Part shown: in pieces, positions 18,187 to 29,699 of the stretch | How positions within the stretch are numbered: the first letter of the stretch is position 1 | How the letters are laid out: every line of letters starts with the position of its first letter | Source: an uncultured SAR116 cluster alpha proteobacterium | Lineage (GTDB): Bacteria; Pseudomonadota; Alphaproteobacteria; Puniceispirillales; GCA-002684695 | Direction: 5' to 3' | Length of the DNA: 64,000 bases | Assembly: GCA_902539295.1 (NCBI GenBank) | Contig: CACBIM010000001.1 | Coordinates: 1 to 64,000, forward strand | Position numbers and translations under genes: made by a program | Notes under the pieces: model-generated | Told to the model about the DNA's origin: nothing | The model's database searches: none | Seen by the model: only the letters and a program-made list of their open reading frames with translations

Positions 18187-18939
18187 ATGAGTCTTTTAAA
18201 AATTGAAGATCTTTACGCATCAATTGGTGATGAAAAAATATTAAATGGTTTATCACTTGAAATAAATGCTGGAGAGACACATGCGATTATGGGGCCAAAT
18301 GGTTCTGGAAAGTCAACCCTTTCTTATGTTTTGTCTGGTCGTGAGGACTATGATGTCACTAAAGGCAGTGTGCTATTAGACAAAAAAGAGCTTCTAGATA
18401 TTGAGGCTGATGAACGTTCAAAACTTGGATTATTTTTAGCTTTTCAATATCCAATAGAGTTGCCTGGTGTAACAGGTATGACTTTTCTTAGAACAATCAT
18501 TAATTCTTCAAGGATTGCGAAAAATTTACCTGAATTAGAGGGTATCGAATTAGTTAAACTTATAAGGAAAAAAGCAGCTGAGCTAGAAATTTCACAGGAT
18601 ATGCTAAAGAGATTTGTTAATGTTGGATTTTCTGGTGGTGAAAAAAAACGTTTCGAAATACTTCAAATGGCTTTGCTTGATCCGAAAATTGCTGTTCTTG
18701 ATGAAACTGACTCTGGTTTAGATGTTGATGCTTTAAGAATTGTTGGTAAAGGAGTTACAAACCTAAAAAGTAAGGATAGGGGCATGCTTGTTATTACTCA
18801 TTACCAGAGGTTGTTAGATCATATTATTCCAGATTTTGTTCATATAATGGTCAAAGGTAAGATTATTCAATCTGGTGGTCCAGATTTAGCTAAATTAGTT
18901 GAAAAAGAAGGCTATAAGAGTTTTCTAAATGGAAATTAA
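18187..18939 (+). CDS. sufC: SUF system ABC-type ATPase SufC
   Basis: A 250-aa cytosolic ABC ATPase that drives conformational change of SufB-SufD. Walker A is GPNGSGKST (about residues 36-44), the Q-loop is FQYP, the signature is FSGGEKKR near 157 and Walker B is IAVLDETDSGLD near 180. The LDETDSGLD form is typical of SufC. It overlaps sufD by 11 bases. Confidence 0.97.
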   Translation: MSLLKIEDLYASIGDEKILNGLSLEINAGETHAIMGPNGSGKSTLSYVLSGREDYDVTKGSVLLDKKELLDIEADERSKLGLFLAFQYPIELPGVTGMTFLRTIINSSRIAKNLPELEGIELVKLIRKKAAELEISQDMLKRFVNVGFSGGEKKRFEILQMALLDPKIAVLDETDSGLDVDALRIVGKGVTNLKSKDRGMLVITHYQRLLDHIIPDFVHIMVKGKIIQSGGPDLAKLVEKEGYKSFLNGN

Positions 18940-20086
18940 TTCACCTCCTTCAAATGAAGTTCTAGATTTTTGTAACTTTTTTAAGCAAAGTTTCAAAGAA
19001 CATGGATGGCCTAATTCTAAGATTGAAACTTGGAAGATGACCCCTTTACAAAAATTTATAAAAGATTCCTCAAGTTTAAAACATAATTCAAAGTACCTAT
19101 TATCAAATAATAAAAATAAATTTATTAAAAATGTTGATATTAACAATCTTGAATTCTTAAATTCAAAATATTTTCAAAAAAATGAAATGTCTCGTGTCAT
19201 ATTATCACATATAAGTAACGCTTTTGAAATTTTAGTTCCTAAAAGTACAAGCAAAAAAGAAACTATTGATATTAAATCAAGTATCGATGCAGGAATATGG
19301 TCGAGTTCATTAATTATTATTAAAGTTCCAGAAAATGTAGAATGCAACATTGCTTTAGAATTTTCTTTATCATCCAACTCACTTTGTACTCCTTTAATAG
19401 CAATTGATGTTGGAAAAGGATCAAATTTATCCTTTGGTTTGAGTGTAATAAACAGTTCAAAATCTTTAAACGCATCTAATTTTGTTTCATTAATTGAGGG
19501 TGATCTTTCTGAAAATTCAAATCTAGAAATGGTATTAACTCAGCAAGGTGCTACCTTATCAAGAAGCGATATTAATATAAACCTTAATCAAAACTATAGT
19601 AATTATGATTTGATAGGTGTTTATTTTGGAAGAGAAAAGCAACATCAAGATATTACAACATGTGTAAATCATCTTGCCGAAAACACCTCTTCAAATCAAG
19701 TAATAAGAGGTATTTTAGATGATAGCTCTGTAGGTGTTTACCAAGGTGGGGTTAAGGTTGCGCCTAATGCTCAAAAAACTGATGGCAGGCAAATGAGTAG
19801 AGCACTATTACTGTCAAACCTAGCCGAGTCAAATTCTAAACCCGAGCTTGAAATTTTTGCTGATGACGTTTCATGTGCTCATGGAGCTACTATTGGTGAG
19901 CTAGATAAAGATCAATTCTTTTATTTACTGAGCAGAGGAGTTTCACACTCAATGGCAAGGGAATTATTAATCAAAGCATATTTAAATGAAGTTGTAGAAG
20001 AAATACAAAATGATTACCTTTCTGATAAATTAGAAAAAGCAATAGATTTTTGGTTAAGTGAATTTAAAATGAAAGAAGTTGCATGA
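18929..20086 (+). CDS. sufD: Fe-S cluster assembly protein SufD
   Basis: A 385-aa SufB paralogue completing the SufBC2D complex. The N-terminal helical part (residues 1-80) is poorly conserved, as usual. The beta-helix core includes VGVYQGGVKV near residue 270 and the RQMSRALLLS block. The C-terminal SCAHGATIGELDKDQ with its conserved His, and FYLLSRG, follow near 312-335. It starts inside sufC and ends overlapping sufS by 4 bases, so the three are translationally linked. Confidence 0.95.
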   Translation: MEINSPPSNEVLDFCNFFKQSFKEHGWPNSKIETWKMTPLQKFIKDSSSLKHNSKYLLSNNKNKFIKNVDINNLEFLNSKYFQKNEMSRVILSHISNAFEILVPKSTSKKETIDIKSSIDAGIWSSSLIIIKVPENVECNIALEFSLSSNSLCTPLIAIDVGKGSNLSFGLSVINSSKSLNASNFVSLIEGDLSENSNLEMVLTQQGATLSRSDININLNQNYSNYDLIGVYFGREKQHQDITTCVNHLAENTSSNQVIRGILDDSSVGVYQGGVKVAPNAQKTDGRQMSRALLLSNLAESNSKPELEIFADDVSCAHGATIGELDKDQFFYLLSRGVSHSMARELLIKAYLNEVVEEIQNDYLSDKLEKAIDFWLSEFKMKEVA

Positions 20087-21327
20087 GTGGTCTTGGTCAT
20101 AATTCAGATGAGATTGACTTCAAAAAGATAAGGTCAGAATTCCCAATATTGAATAAAAAAGTTAATAATAAAGATTTGGTCTATTTAGATAGTGCTGCGA
20201 GTGCTCAAAAACCAAAAGCAGTTATTGACGCATTAAATGATGCATATTTAGAAACTTATTCAAATGTTCACCGAGGACTTCATTGGTTAAGCGAACAGTC
20301 AACTTTTAAATATGAAGAAGTGCGAAAAAAAGCTGCAAATTTTTTAGGTGCATCAAATAGTAATGAAATTATTTATGGTTCTGGGGCTACACATCTAATT
20401 AATCTTATCGCTAATTCTTGGGGAAGAAAGTTTTTAAAACCTGATGATGAAATTATAATTACTATAGCAGATCACCACGCAAATATAGTTCCATGGCAAT
20501 TGGTGTCTCAACAAACTGGATCTAAAATACACGCAGTTCCAGTAGATAAAGACGGAAATTTTGATATCAAAGATATGGAAAGATTAATAAATAAAAAAAC
20601 AAAAATAATTTCAGTACCTCATGTATCCAACGTTTTAGGAACTGTATTTCCAGTAAAAGAAATTGCTAGATTAGCTCATGAAGTTAATGCTATTTGCATT
20701 GTTGATGGTTGTCAGGGTGCTATTCACTTGCCGGTTGATGTTAAAGATATTAATTGTGATTTCTATACCTTTAGTTCACATAAGCTCTATGGTCCGTCTG
20801 GCGTTGGAGTTCTATGGGGAAGGCTTTCAATTTTACAGGAAATGCCACCTTTTTTAGGTGGTGGTGACATGATTGATAACGTTGAGATAGATAATTCAAC
20901 TTACGCAGATCCACCTCACAGGTTTGAAGCAGGAACGCCACCAATTGCCGAAGTTATTGGATTTGGTGCGGCTATAGATTTTGTACAGCAAATTGGTATG
21001 AAAAATATAAGAGATCATGAGCAAAAAATTTTAAAACACTTTACTAAGAAACTTAAAGAAATAAAGGAATTAAGCATTATTGGTAATTCAAGCAATAAAT
21101 CTGGTGTGATTTCTTTTCTTTTTGATGGTGCGCACCCTCATGATATTGCAACAATTTTGGATCAGAAAGGGATTGCTATTAGAGCTGGCCATCACTGCGC
21201 CCAACCTCTTATGAAACATTTTAATATCTCTTCAACTGCAAGAGCTTCGATTGGTGTTTATTCAAAAGAAGAGGAAGTCGATGCTTTAATTGAAGGTTTG
21301 AAAACTGTAAAAAAGCTTTTAGGCTAG
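20083..21327 (+). CDS. sufS: Cysteine desulfurase SufS
   Basis: A 414-aa PLP-dependent desulfurase, group II, which takes sulfur from cysteine for SUF assembly. Features are DSAASAQKPK near residue 37, ADHHANIVPW near 130, and the PLP lysine in SSHKLYGPSG near 233. The catalytic cysteine lies in RAGHHCAQP near 371 on a short loop. The first 15 residues are an extension. It overlaps sufD by 4 bases and is followed 2 bases later by the sufT-like gene. No SufE is seen next to it. Confidence 0.97.
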   Translation: MSGLGHNSDEIDFKKIRSEFPILNKKVNNKDLVYLDSAASAQKPKAVIDALNDAYLETYSNVHRGLHWLSEQSTFKYEEVRKKAANFLGASNSNEIIYGSGATHLINLIANSWGRKFLKPDDEIIITIADHHANIVPWQLVSQQTGSKIHAVPVDKDGNFDIKDMERLINKKTKIISVPHVSNVLGTVFPVKEIARLAHEVNAICIVDGCQGAIHLPVDVKDINCDFYTFSSHKLYGPSGVGVLWGRLSILQEMPPFLGGGDMIDNVEIDNSTYADPPHRFEAGTPPIAEVIGFGAAIDFVQQIGMKNIRDHEQKILKHFTKKLKEIKELSIIGNSSNKSGVISFLFDGAHPHDIATILDQKGIAIRAGHHCAQPLMKHFNISSTARASIGVYSKEEEVDALIEGLKTVKKLLG

Positions 21328-21329
21328 AT

Positions 21330-21731
21330 ATGACCAAGGATCTATCATTAAATGATTTTATGCCTTCTTCCTTAAATATTGGTGAAGATGCAATTTTTAA
21401 ATCAGGCAAACCTTTATCTGATGTTGAATATAAAGTTGATAAAGACAAAGTAGTTAAGGTTTTAAAAAGTATATTTGATCCAGAATTGCCAGTCAGTATT
21501 TATGATTTGGGTTTGATATATAAAATTTATTGTAGCGAAGGAGGTAATGTGCAAATTGAGATGTCGCTTACAGCCCCTGCATGTCCTGTAGCTGGGGAAC
21601 TTCCAAAAGAGGTATCTGAAAAAGTATCTGCTCTTGACAAAGTTGGTGAAGTTACAGTTAAATTAGTTTGGGATCCATCTTGGTCAAAAGATATGATGAG
21701 TGATGATGCTAAATTGCTTTTGGATATGTGA
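21330..21731 (+). CDS. SUF-associated DUF59 (MIP18-family) protein, SufT-like
   Basis: A 133-aa protein whose C-terminal 95 residues form a MIP18/DUF59 domain: DPELPVSIYDLGLIY near residue 52, MSLTAPACPVAGELP near 80 and VWDPSWS near 112. The invariant cysteine in APACPV is present. These proteins act in Fe-S cluster maturation or transfer. Its place between sufS and sufA is typical of alphaproteobacterial suf operons. The first 40 residues are a variable extension. Confidence 0.9.
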   Translation: MTKDLSLNDFMPSSLNIGEDAIFKSGKPLSDVEYKVDKDKVVKVLKSIFDPELPVSIYDLGLIYKIYCSEGGNVQIEMSLTAPACPVAGELPKEVSEKVSALDKVGEVTVKLVWDPSWSKDMMSDDAKLLLDM

Positions 21732-21750
21732 CAGAAAAAGTATGAGTTAA

Positions 21751-22101
21751 ATGTTTTCTGATAAAAATATTATAAGTGTAACAGATAAAGCAGCCGAAAG
21801 AGTTAAATACCTGATTAACAAAGGTGATGTAAATGTTAAGGGCCTTAGAATTGGAGTAAAATCTTCTGGTTGTTCGGGCTTTAAGTATAATGTAGAGTAT
21901 GCAACTGAAGCAAAAGACTTTGAAGAGACAATATCTACTAAAGGTATTACTATTTTTATTGACCCTGCAGCTGTAATGTTTCTTGTTGGAGCTGAAATGG
22001 ATTGGAGTGAAAGTAAATTTAGCTCTGGTTTTGATTTTAAAAACCCTAATGAAGTTGCCCGTTGTGGTTGTGGTGAAAGTTTCTCAGTATCATCACAATA
22101 A
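21751..22101 (+). CDS. sufA: A-type Fe-S carrier protein (SufA/IscA family)
   Basis: A 116-aa A-type carrier with the three family cysteines: SSGCSGFKY (near residue 37) and the C-terminal CGCGESF (near 107). It is likely to transfer clusters from SufBCD to apo-proteins. As last gene of the suf operon it is best called SufA, but ErpA/IscA members look alike at this level. The hydrolase gene begins 6 bases after its stop. Confidence 0.92.
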   Translation: MFSDKNIISVTDKAAERVKYLINKGDVNVKGLRIGVKSSGCSGFKYNVEYATEAKDFEETISTKGITIFIDPAAVMFLVGAEMDWSESKFSSGFDFKNPNEVARCGCGESFSVSSQ

Positions 22102-22107
22102 TATTTA

Positions 22108-23106
22108 ATGCAAAAAAGTAGTGTCTATAAAAAGACTTTTTGGTTAAAATTTGAAATTTCTAAAATTAGATGTTCAGTATATTTTAATGAAAAATCTAAA
22201 AAGCCTATTAAGGCTGATATTTTGATTATACCAGGGTTAAGCGAATTTATAGAGAAGTATGATTTTATTGCAGAAAAGTTTGCAAAAGAAAATTTTCGTG
22301 TAGCGATAATTGACTTGCCCGGACAGGGTCTTTCAACAAGATTTGGTAATCCTTCAACTGTAATTCATGTTTCAGATTTTGAGCTCTATTTTAAAGCAAT
22401 GAACTTTTTAATGAAGTCGCTTAAATTTGGTTTGTATCGAAAAGCAATATTTTTTGGACATTCTTTAGGTGGGTTATTAATTTTATATTATCAAATTCAT
22501 TCAAAAAAGATTGATAATTTTTTTATTCAGCCATCAATGTTTATAGTAATAGCTCCAATGATGGGGTTGCCAATTTCAAATTTATTGGCAGGTCTTACAG
22601 TATTAATTAATAAATTTCTTATTTCTTTTAATTTATCAAATATTGGAATAAATACGAATTTGGCATCTCTTGCATCATATATTGGTTTGGCTGGTAAAAA
22701 TGTAAAAAATAGCGTGTCTAAGGCCTCTGATTATTGGAAGAAAGAAGAAAATATAAACTATTATGGTAAAATAACTTCAGAAGAAGCACTTAGTTATTTT
22801 GAAGAGAATAAATTATTAGAAACTGAAGGTCCAAGTTGGAATTGGGTTTCAAATGCTATATTTTATTGTGATAAATTTTTCAAAAAACTCACAAAAAAAT
22901 ATATTAATCAACCAGTTCTTCTTTTCTTGGCTGAAGATGAGAAAGTAACAGATTTGAGTTCACAAAAAAAATTAGTTCAAAAACTCAATAACGTTGAAGA
23001 AATAAACTTGCCATCATGCAGACATGATATAATTCATGAAAAAGAAGAAGTTAAAGTTATATTTTGGAAAGCGATTGATAATTTTGTTAAAAAAAATTTA
23101 TGTTAA
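22108..23106 (+). CDS. Alpha/beta hydrolase, lysophospholipase (PldB)-like
   Basis: A 332-aa hydrolase with the nucleophile elbow GHSLGG near residue 121. An oxyanion region (IPGLSEF) lies near 40, a probable catalytic Asp in LFLAEDEKVTD near 273, and His in CRHDIIHE near 305. It resembles PldB/monoglyceride lipase-type serine hydrolases with a helical cap. No signal peptide is visible. It follows sufA by 6 bases and may be read with the operon, though its role is unrelated. Its tail overlaps nadK by 9 bases. Confidence 0.85.
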   Translation: MQKSSVYKKTFWLKFEISKIRCSVYFNEKSKKPIKADILIIPGLSEFIEKYDFIAEKFAKENFRVAIIDLPGQGLSTRFGNPSTVIHVSDFELYFKAMNFLMKSLKFGLYRKAIFFGHSLGGLLILYYQIHSKKIDNFFIQPSMFIVIAPMMGLPISNLLAGLTVLINKFLISFNLSNIGINTNLASLASYIGLAGKNVKNSVSKASDYWKKEENINYYGKITSEEALSYFEENKLLETEGPSWNWVSNAIFYCDKFFKKLTKKYINQPVLLFLAEDEKVTDLSSQKKLVQKLNNVEEINLPSCRHDIIHEKEEVKVIFWKAIDNFVKKNLC

Positions 23107-23856
23107 AAACTGCTCCTTCATAATTCTTTCATCAAGACTATGATCTGAATCATGAAGAATGGTTAGTTTTTTTGTTTTATCAGTCGATATTTCAATATAT
23201 TTTATATCTCTAGCTTCTACATTATCTGCAGTAGCACTAACTGGTCTTGTGTCAAAGTTAAGTACTTCTATTCTAATTTTTACTCTTTGAGGCAGTAATG
23301 CTCCTCTCCATCTTCTAGGTCTGAATGAGCTAATTGGAGTTAAAGCTAATATGTTAGCATTTAATGGAATAATTGGTCCTCTTGCTGATAAATTATAAGC
23401 TGTACTGCCTATAGGTGTTGAAACAAGAATGCCATCACAAACCAATTCATTTAACCTTTCTTTTTTATCTACAGTAATTTTCAAATGTGCAGCTTGGTGA
23501 GTTTGTCTCAATATTGATACTTCGTTTACTGCTAATTCAGTGAAAATATTACCATTTATTTTATGTGCACTCATAAAAAGAGGGTGCATTTTCACTTTTC
23601 TAGCTGTTTGAATTCTATTTTCTAAGTTATCAAAAGATAGCTCATTCATAAGAAAGCCAACATTGCCTTTATTCAAGCCAAAAACGGGCTTATTTTTTTC
23701 TATACTATTTCTTAAAGCTTTAAGAAGTATTCCGTCACCTCCAATGGCAATAATAACATCGGATAACTCTAATTTGGTTTGATTGTATCTCTTTATGAGA
23801 ACATTAAGGGCTTCTTTAGCTTCTGGGTTTTCTGATGCAATAAAATGGAATTTCAT
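23098..23856 (-). CDS. nadK: NAD kinase
   Basis: A 252-aa enzyme phosphorylating NAD to NADP. The GGDG motif is near residues 39-42 (AIGGDGILLKAL). The NELVCDGILVSTPIGSTAYN block near 140-160 carries the second diagnostic region. Compact size matches alphaproteobacterial NadK. It is convergent with the hydrolase gene and divergent from fdhD. Confidence 0.95.
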   Translation of the reverse strand: MKFHFIASENPEAKEALNVLIKRYNQTKLELSDVIIAIGGDGILLKALRNSIEKNKPVFGLNKGNVGFLMNELSFDNLENRIQTARKVKMHPLFMSAHKINGNIFTELAVNEVSILRQTHQAAHLKITVDKKERLNELVCDGILVSTPIGSTAYNLSARGPIIPLNANILALTPISSFRPRRWRGALLPQRVKIRIEVLNFDTRPVSATADNVEARDIKYIEISTDKTKKLTILHDSDHSLDERIMKEQFLT

Positions 23857-23934
23857 AAATCAGTATTTAATTATTTTTTGAAAATTTTTCATTTACAATT
23901 TTGCGTTTATAATTGTCAGTGTTAATTATACATT

Positions 23935-24777
23935 ATGACTGATAAAATAATCAATGATACAAATTTGTTAAATCCTCTAAAATTAAAACCCAATATTGAT
24001 GATATGGACCTCACAAAAAATGTTGTTGGTTTAAATGAACTTAATGAGAAAATTGAAGTTGATGTAGTCACTGAAAAACCCTTCACTATATTTTTAAATT
24101 CCCAAGAAATTGTAACAACCATGTCTTTGGGCGATATGCCAAAAGAGTTGGCTGTAGGATATCTTCTTAATCAAAATATGTTAAATAAAAAAGATGTAAT
24201 TGAAGAAATCGATTATGATGATGATTTAGATGTTGTTGTAATTCGTACGAAAAGAAAAACCAACTATGAAAAAAAACTTACAAAAAAAATAAGAACAAGT
24301 GGTTGTGCAGTAGGTACTGTTTACGGTGATATGATGGAAACATTTTATGACGTAAAATTAAATGATGATAATTTCATTAAGACCAGTTGGATGATTAATA
24401 TTTCAAAAAAAATTACTGAAATTCCAAGTTTATATATTAAAGCTGGTGCAATTCACGGTTGTGCACTTTGTTATAAAGAAAATATCCTAGCATATGTTGA
24501 AGATGTGGGCAGGCATAATGCTGTTGATAAAATTGCTGGTTGGATGTTTTTAAATGATATAAATGGTAGGGATAAAATTTTTTATACTACAGGAAGACTA
24601 ACTTCTGAAATGGTGATTAAAACAGTTCAAATGGAAATACCAATACTACTATCTCGTTCTGGATTTACTGAAAGTGGTGTTTCACTCGCTAATGAAGCAA
24701 AACTATCTCTTATTGGCAGAATGAAAGGAAAAAGATTTATTTTACTCTCAGGAAATCATCGTGTTATTTATGATTAA
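23935..24777 (+). CDS. fdhD: FdhD-family sulfurtransferase
   Basis: A 280-aa member of the FdhD family, which passes sulfur to the molybdenum cofactor of formate dehydrogenases. Conserved segments are SLGDMPKELAVGYLL near residue 64, RTSGCAVGT near 121, AIHGCAL near 178, YVEDVGRHNAVDKI and TTGRLTSEMV. Only the first cysteine of the E. coli CxxC pair is kept (CAVG here). mobA follows 24 bases later. No formate dehydrogenase gene is in the window. Confidence 0.92.
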   Translation: MTDKIINDTNLLNPLKLKPNIDDMDLTKNVVGLNELNEKIEVDVVTEKPFTIFLNSQEIVTTMSLGDMPKELAVGYLLNQNMLNKKDVIEEIDYDDDLDVVVIRTKRKTNYEKKLTKKIRTSGCAVGTVYGDMMETFYDVKLNDDNFIKTSWMINISKKITEIPSLYIKAGAIHGCALCYKENILAYVEDVGRHNAVDKIAGWMFLNDINGRDKIFYTTGRLTSEMVIKTVQMEIPILLSRSGFTESGVSLANEAKLSLIGRMKGKRFILLSGNHRVIYD

Positions 24778-24801
24778 AAAATATTATATAGGCAAAAATT
24801 T

Positions 24802-25407
24802 ATGATTGGGTGTGTTCTTTTAGCTGGTGGTAAGTCATCTAGAATGAACGGCATTGATAAAGCTTTGGTAAGGATCAATAATAAAACTTTTCTTCAGTTA
24901 ATTCTAGATAAATTAAAAATAAAAAATAATAAAATTGTATTAAATACAAATCGAGATTCAAATAACTTTAAAGATTATAAATTGAATATTATTAACGATA
25001 CTATTCCAAATTTTCAAGGTCCATTAGCTGGTATTTTATCAGGGTTAGAATGGTTTGATAAACAAGATAATAATATTGAATGGGTTGTAAGTTTACCAAT
25101 TGATACACCATTCTTTCCTGATAATTTAGTTGAAAAATTATTTGAATGTGTAAATAAAAACAATAGGTTAGTTGGCGTAGCAAATTCTAATGGAAGAAAC
25201 CACCCAGTTTTTGCTATTTGGCATATTTCACTAAAAAATGATTTGAAAAATTCTCTAAAAAATAATATTCGAAAAATTGATATATTTACTCAAAAATATA
25301 CCCCTGCAGAGGTGCATTTCACATCAAGTTTTGATCAATTTTTTAACGTTAATACGCCTGATGACCTTAAATTAGCGGAAGATATGTTTAGCAAAGGTAT
25401 AAAGTGA
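24802..25407 (+). CDS. mobA: Molybdenum cofactor guanylyltransferase MobA
   Basis: A 201-aa nucleotidyltransferase that joins GMP to molybdopterin to give the MGD cofactor. The GTP-binding start is VLLAGGKSSRMNG at about residues 5-17 with a downstream Lys. QGPLAGILSGL is near 73 and the metal-binding Asp is in SLPIDTPFFP near 98. MGD is used by DMSO-reductase-family enzymes rather than by standard xanthine dehydrogenase, so a partner such as formate dehydrogenase should exist elsewhere. It overlaps the next gene (GTGA). Confidence 0.92.
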   Translation: MIGCVLLAGGKSSRMNGIDKALVRINNKTFLQLILDKLKIKNNKIVLNTNRDSNNFKDYKLNIINDTIPNFQGPLAGILSGLEWFDKQDNNIEWVVSLPIDTPFFPDNLVEKLFECVNKNNRLVGVANSNGRNHPVFAIWHISLKNDLKNSLKNNIRKIDIFTQKYTPAEVHFTSSFDQFFNVNTPDDLKLAEDMFSKGIK

Positions 25408-26345
25408 AGCAGAATTCATATAAAAAAATTCTTAAAGATCTTTGCTCTTCTTATAAAGAGGCTTTAGACAGGTTTGTCCAAAATTCAAACATTGAGTTTG
25501 ATAAAGCTGTTGAATTAATATTAAATTCAAAAGGTCATGTCGTTGTAAGCGGAATTGGCAAATCAGGCCATGTTGGTAGAAAGATTTCAGCAACATTAGC
25601 TTCTACAGGCACTCCTAGCCTATTTCTTCATCCAGCTGAAGCAATTCATGGTGATTTAGGAATGATAAAATCAGAAGATGTAATTATTTTAATTTCATAT
25701 TCTGGTGAAACTGAAGAAGTTTTAAAATTATTGCCATCCTTAAAAAAAATAGGAAACAATATTATTTCTCTGACAGGTAAAAAAGATAGTTCTCTTGCAA
25801 ATTTTGCTACGGCAAGTATTGATGTGTCTATTGACAGAGAGGCATGCCCACTAAATTTAGCTCCAACTACCTCTGCAATGCTAACAATGACTGCAGGAGA
25901 CGCTTTGTCAGTATCAGTTATGAATGCTAGAGGCTTTGCAGAAGAGGATTTTGCTTTAACTCATCCAGGTGGTAGTTTAGGGAAGGGACTAACTCAAACA
26001 GTAGCTGATAATATGATTTCTACTAAGCTACCTTTGATGAACACTGATCAATTTATTAGTGATGCAATAATTGTAATGACAGAAAGCAAATTGGGTTTGG
26101 CAATTATTCATAAAAATAATTACTTACAAGGTATAATTACAGATGGTGATTTAAGAAGATTGCTATTAGAAAATCAAAATTTAGCATCTGTTAAAGCTGA
26201 AAATATAATGACTACTAATCCTCTTACTATTACTAAAGATAAAATGATGATTGATGCAAAAAATAAGATGTTAGAAGCAAAAGTCCAGGCATTAGTTGTT
26301 ACTGATGAAAATAATTATATCCAAGGCGTAATTCAAATATATTAA
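25404..26345 (+). CDS. kdsD: Arabinose-5-phosphate isomerase (KdsD/KpsF family)
   Basis: A 313-aa sugar-phosphate isomerase making the precursor of KDO for lipopolysaccharide. The N-terminal SIS domain includes SGIGKSGHVGRKI near residue 49 and SYSGETEEVL near 100. PGGSLGKGL near 191 leads into two CBS domains (about 205-313). The start is a GTG overlapping the mobA stop; no nearby ATG preserves the N-terminal helix. queA begins 1 base after its stop. Confidence 0.93.
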   Translation: MKQNSYKKILKDLCSSYKEALDRFVQNSNIEFDKAVELILNSKGHVVVSGIGKSGHVGRKISATLASTGTPSLFLHPAEAIHGDLGMIKSEDVIILISYSGETEEVLKLLPSLKKIGNNIISLTGKKDSSLANFATASIDVSIDREACPLNLAPTTSAMLTMTAGDALSVSVMNARGFAEEDFALTHPGGSLGKGLTQTVADNMISTKLPLMNTDQFISDAIIVMTESKLGLAIIHKNNYLQGIITDGDLRRLLLENQNLASVKAENIMTTNPLTITKDKMMIDAKNKMLEAKVQALVVTDENNYIQGVIQIY

Positions 26346-26346
26346 A

Positions 26347-28501
<2,155 letters not shown>

Positions 28502-28511
28502 TATAAAACTT

Positions 28512-29624
28512 ATGAAAAATATAAAAAATTACGAATTTTTTACAAATTTGGCAGATGAATTTGGTTTTAATGTTGTCGGTATAACACCAGCACAAACCAC
28601 AAATTTTAATCAAAAAGGTTTAGATGAATTTATACAAAAAAAATATCATGGAAGTTTAACTTGGATTGAAGAAAAAAAAGAGTTAAGAAAATCACCTAAG
28701 AATTTATGGCCGGAAGCAAAATCTGCAATTGTTTTTGGATTTAATTATGGGCCACAAAATAATCCACTTTTAGAATTGAATGAAAATAGTAATGCTTATG
28801 TTGCTGTTTACGCTAGAAGAAAAGACTATCATAAAGTTTTAAAGGGTCGTCTTAAACAAATTGCCAGTAAAATTGTTTCTAAATTAAAAGCAAAAGTTAA
28901 AGTATTTGTAGATACGGCTCCAATAATGGAAAAACCACTTGCACATTCAGCAGGAATTGGTTGGCAGGGCAAGCATACAAATTTAGTTAGTAGAAAATAT
29001 GGATCTTGGTTGCTATTAGGTGTCATCCTAATTGATAAGCATTTAGATTGCCAATCAACTCATAACGACAATTGTGGCACTTGTAATAAGTGTATTAAAA
29101 TTTGTCCAACAGATGCTATAATTGAACCTTATAAACTTGACGCTAGAAAATGTATTTCCTATTTAACTATTGAGCATAAACATCAAATCCCTACCGAATT
29201 TAGAAAAGCCATTGGAAATAGAATTTTTGGGTGTGACGACTGTCTAGCAATCTGCCCCTGGAATAATTTTGCAGTTACTGTAAATGATATTAAACTTAAT
29301 GAAGATAATAAAATTAATTTAATTCCACTTAAAGAATGGCTTTCATTAGATGAAAAAAGTTTTCGAAAATTAACATCAGGTACAACAATTAAAAGAACTG
29401 GTTATACGAGAATGATGAGAAATTGTTTAATAGCGGCAGGTAATTCGGGTGATAAAACATTAATAAGAAATGTAAAAAAGTTTATTAAATCTGAAAATAC
29501 TCTATTACGAGGTGCTTCAATTTGGTCACTTCGTCAATTAATGAGTGCCGATGAATTTGCAATTTTAAAAAATAAAAATATTGCTTTAGAGAAAGAAAGT
29601 GATGTTAAAAAAGAGTGGATATAA
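28512..29624 (+). CDS. queG: Epoxyqueuosine reductase QueG
   Basis: A 370-aa cobalamin-dependent Fe-S protein performing the last step of queuosine synthesis. Two [4Fe-4S] sites are visible: CGTCNKCIKICP near residues 194-205 and, split over the fold, CDDCLAICPWN near 241. AHSAGIGWQGKHTN near 144 lies in the cobalamin pocket. A HEAT-like C-terminal tail follows near 310-370. Together with queA and tgt it completes the late queuosine pathway; the early preQ1 genes are not in the window. Confidence 0.96.
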   Translation: MKNIKNYEFFTNLADEFGFNVVGITPAQTTNFNQKGLDEFIQKKYHGSLTWIEEKKELRKSPKNLWPEAKSAIVFGFNYGPQNNPLLELNENSNAYVAVYARRKDYHKVLKGRLKQIASKIVSKLKAKVKVFVDTAPIMEKPLAHSAGIGWQGKHTNLVSRKYGSWLLLGVILIDKHLDCQSTHNDNCGTCNKCIKICPTDAIIEPYKLDARKCISYLTIEHKHQIPTEFRKAIGNRIFGCDDCLAICPWNNFAVTVNDIKLNEDNKINLIPLKEWLSLDEKSFRKLTSGTTIKRTGYTRMMRNCLIAAGNSGDKTLIRNVKKFIKSENTLLRGASIWSLRQLMSADEFAILKNKNIALEKESDVKKEWI

Positions 29625-29653
29625 AAAATTTATAATTATAGAAAATATAATTT

Positions 29654-29680
29654 CAAAATTAGTAATTTTGTAATACTAAT
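29654..29680. promoter_or_regulatory. Overlapping inverted repeats upstream of dgcN
   Basis: Two nested symmetries precede dgcN. The first is a perfect palindrome, CAAAATTA-G-TAATTTTG, at 29654-29670. The second is ATTAGTA (29658-29664) with its complement TACTAAT (29674-29680) across 9 bases. They end 20 bases before the ATG and just upstream of the GAGAGGAAA ribosome site at 29686-29694. A repressor operator is the likely use; AT-rich chance symmetry is the alternative. Confidence 0.35.
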
Positions 29681-29699
29681 TATTTGAGAGGAAATAATT

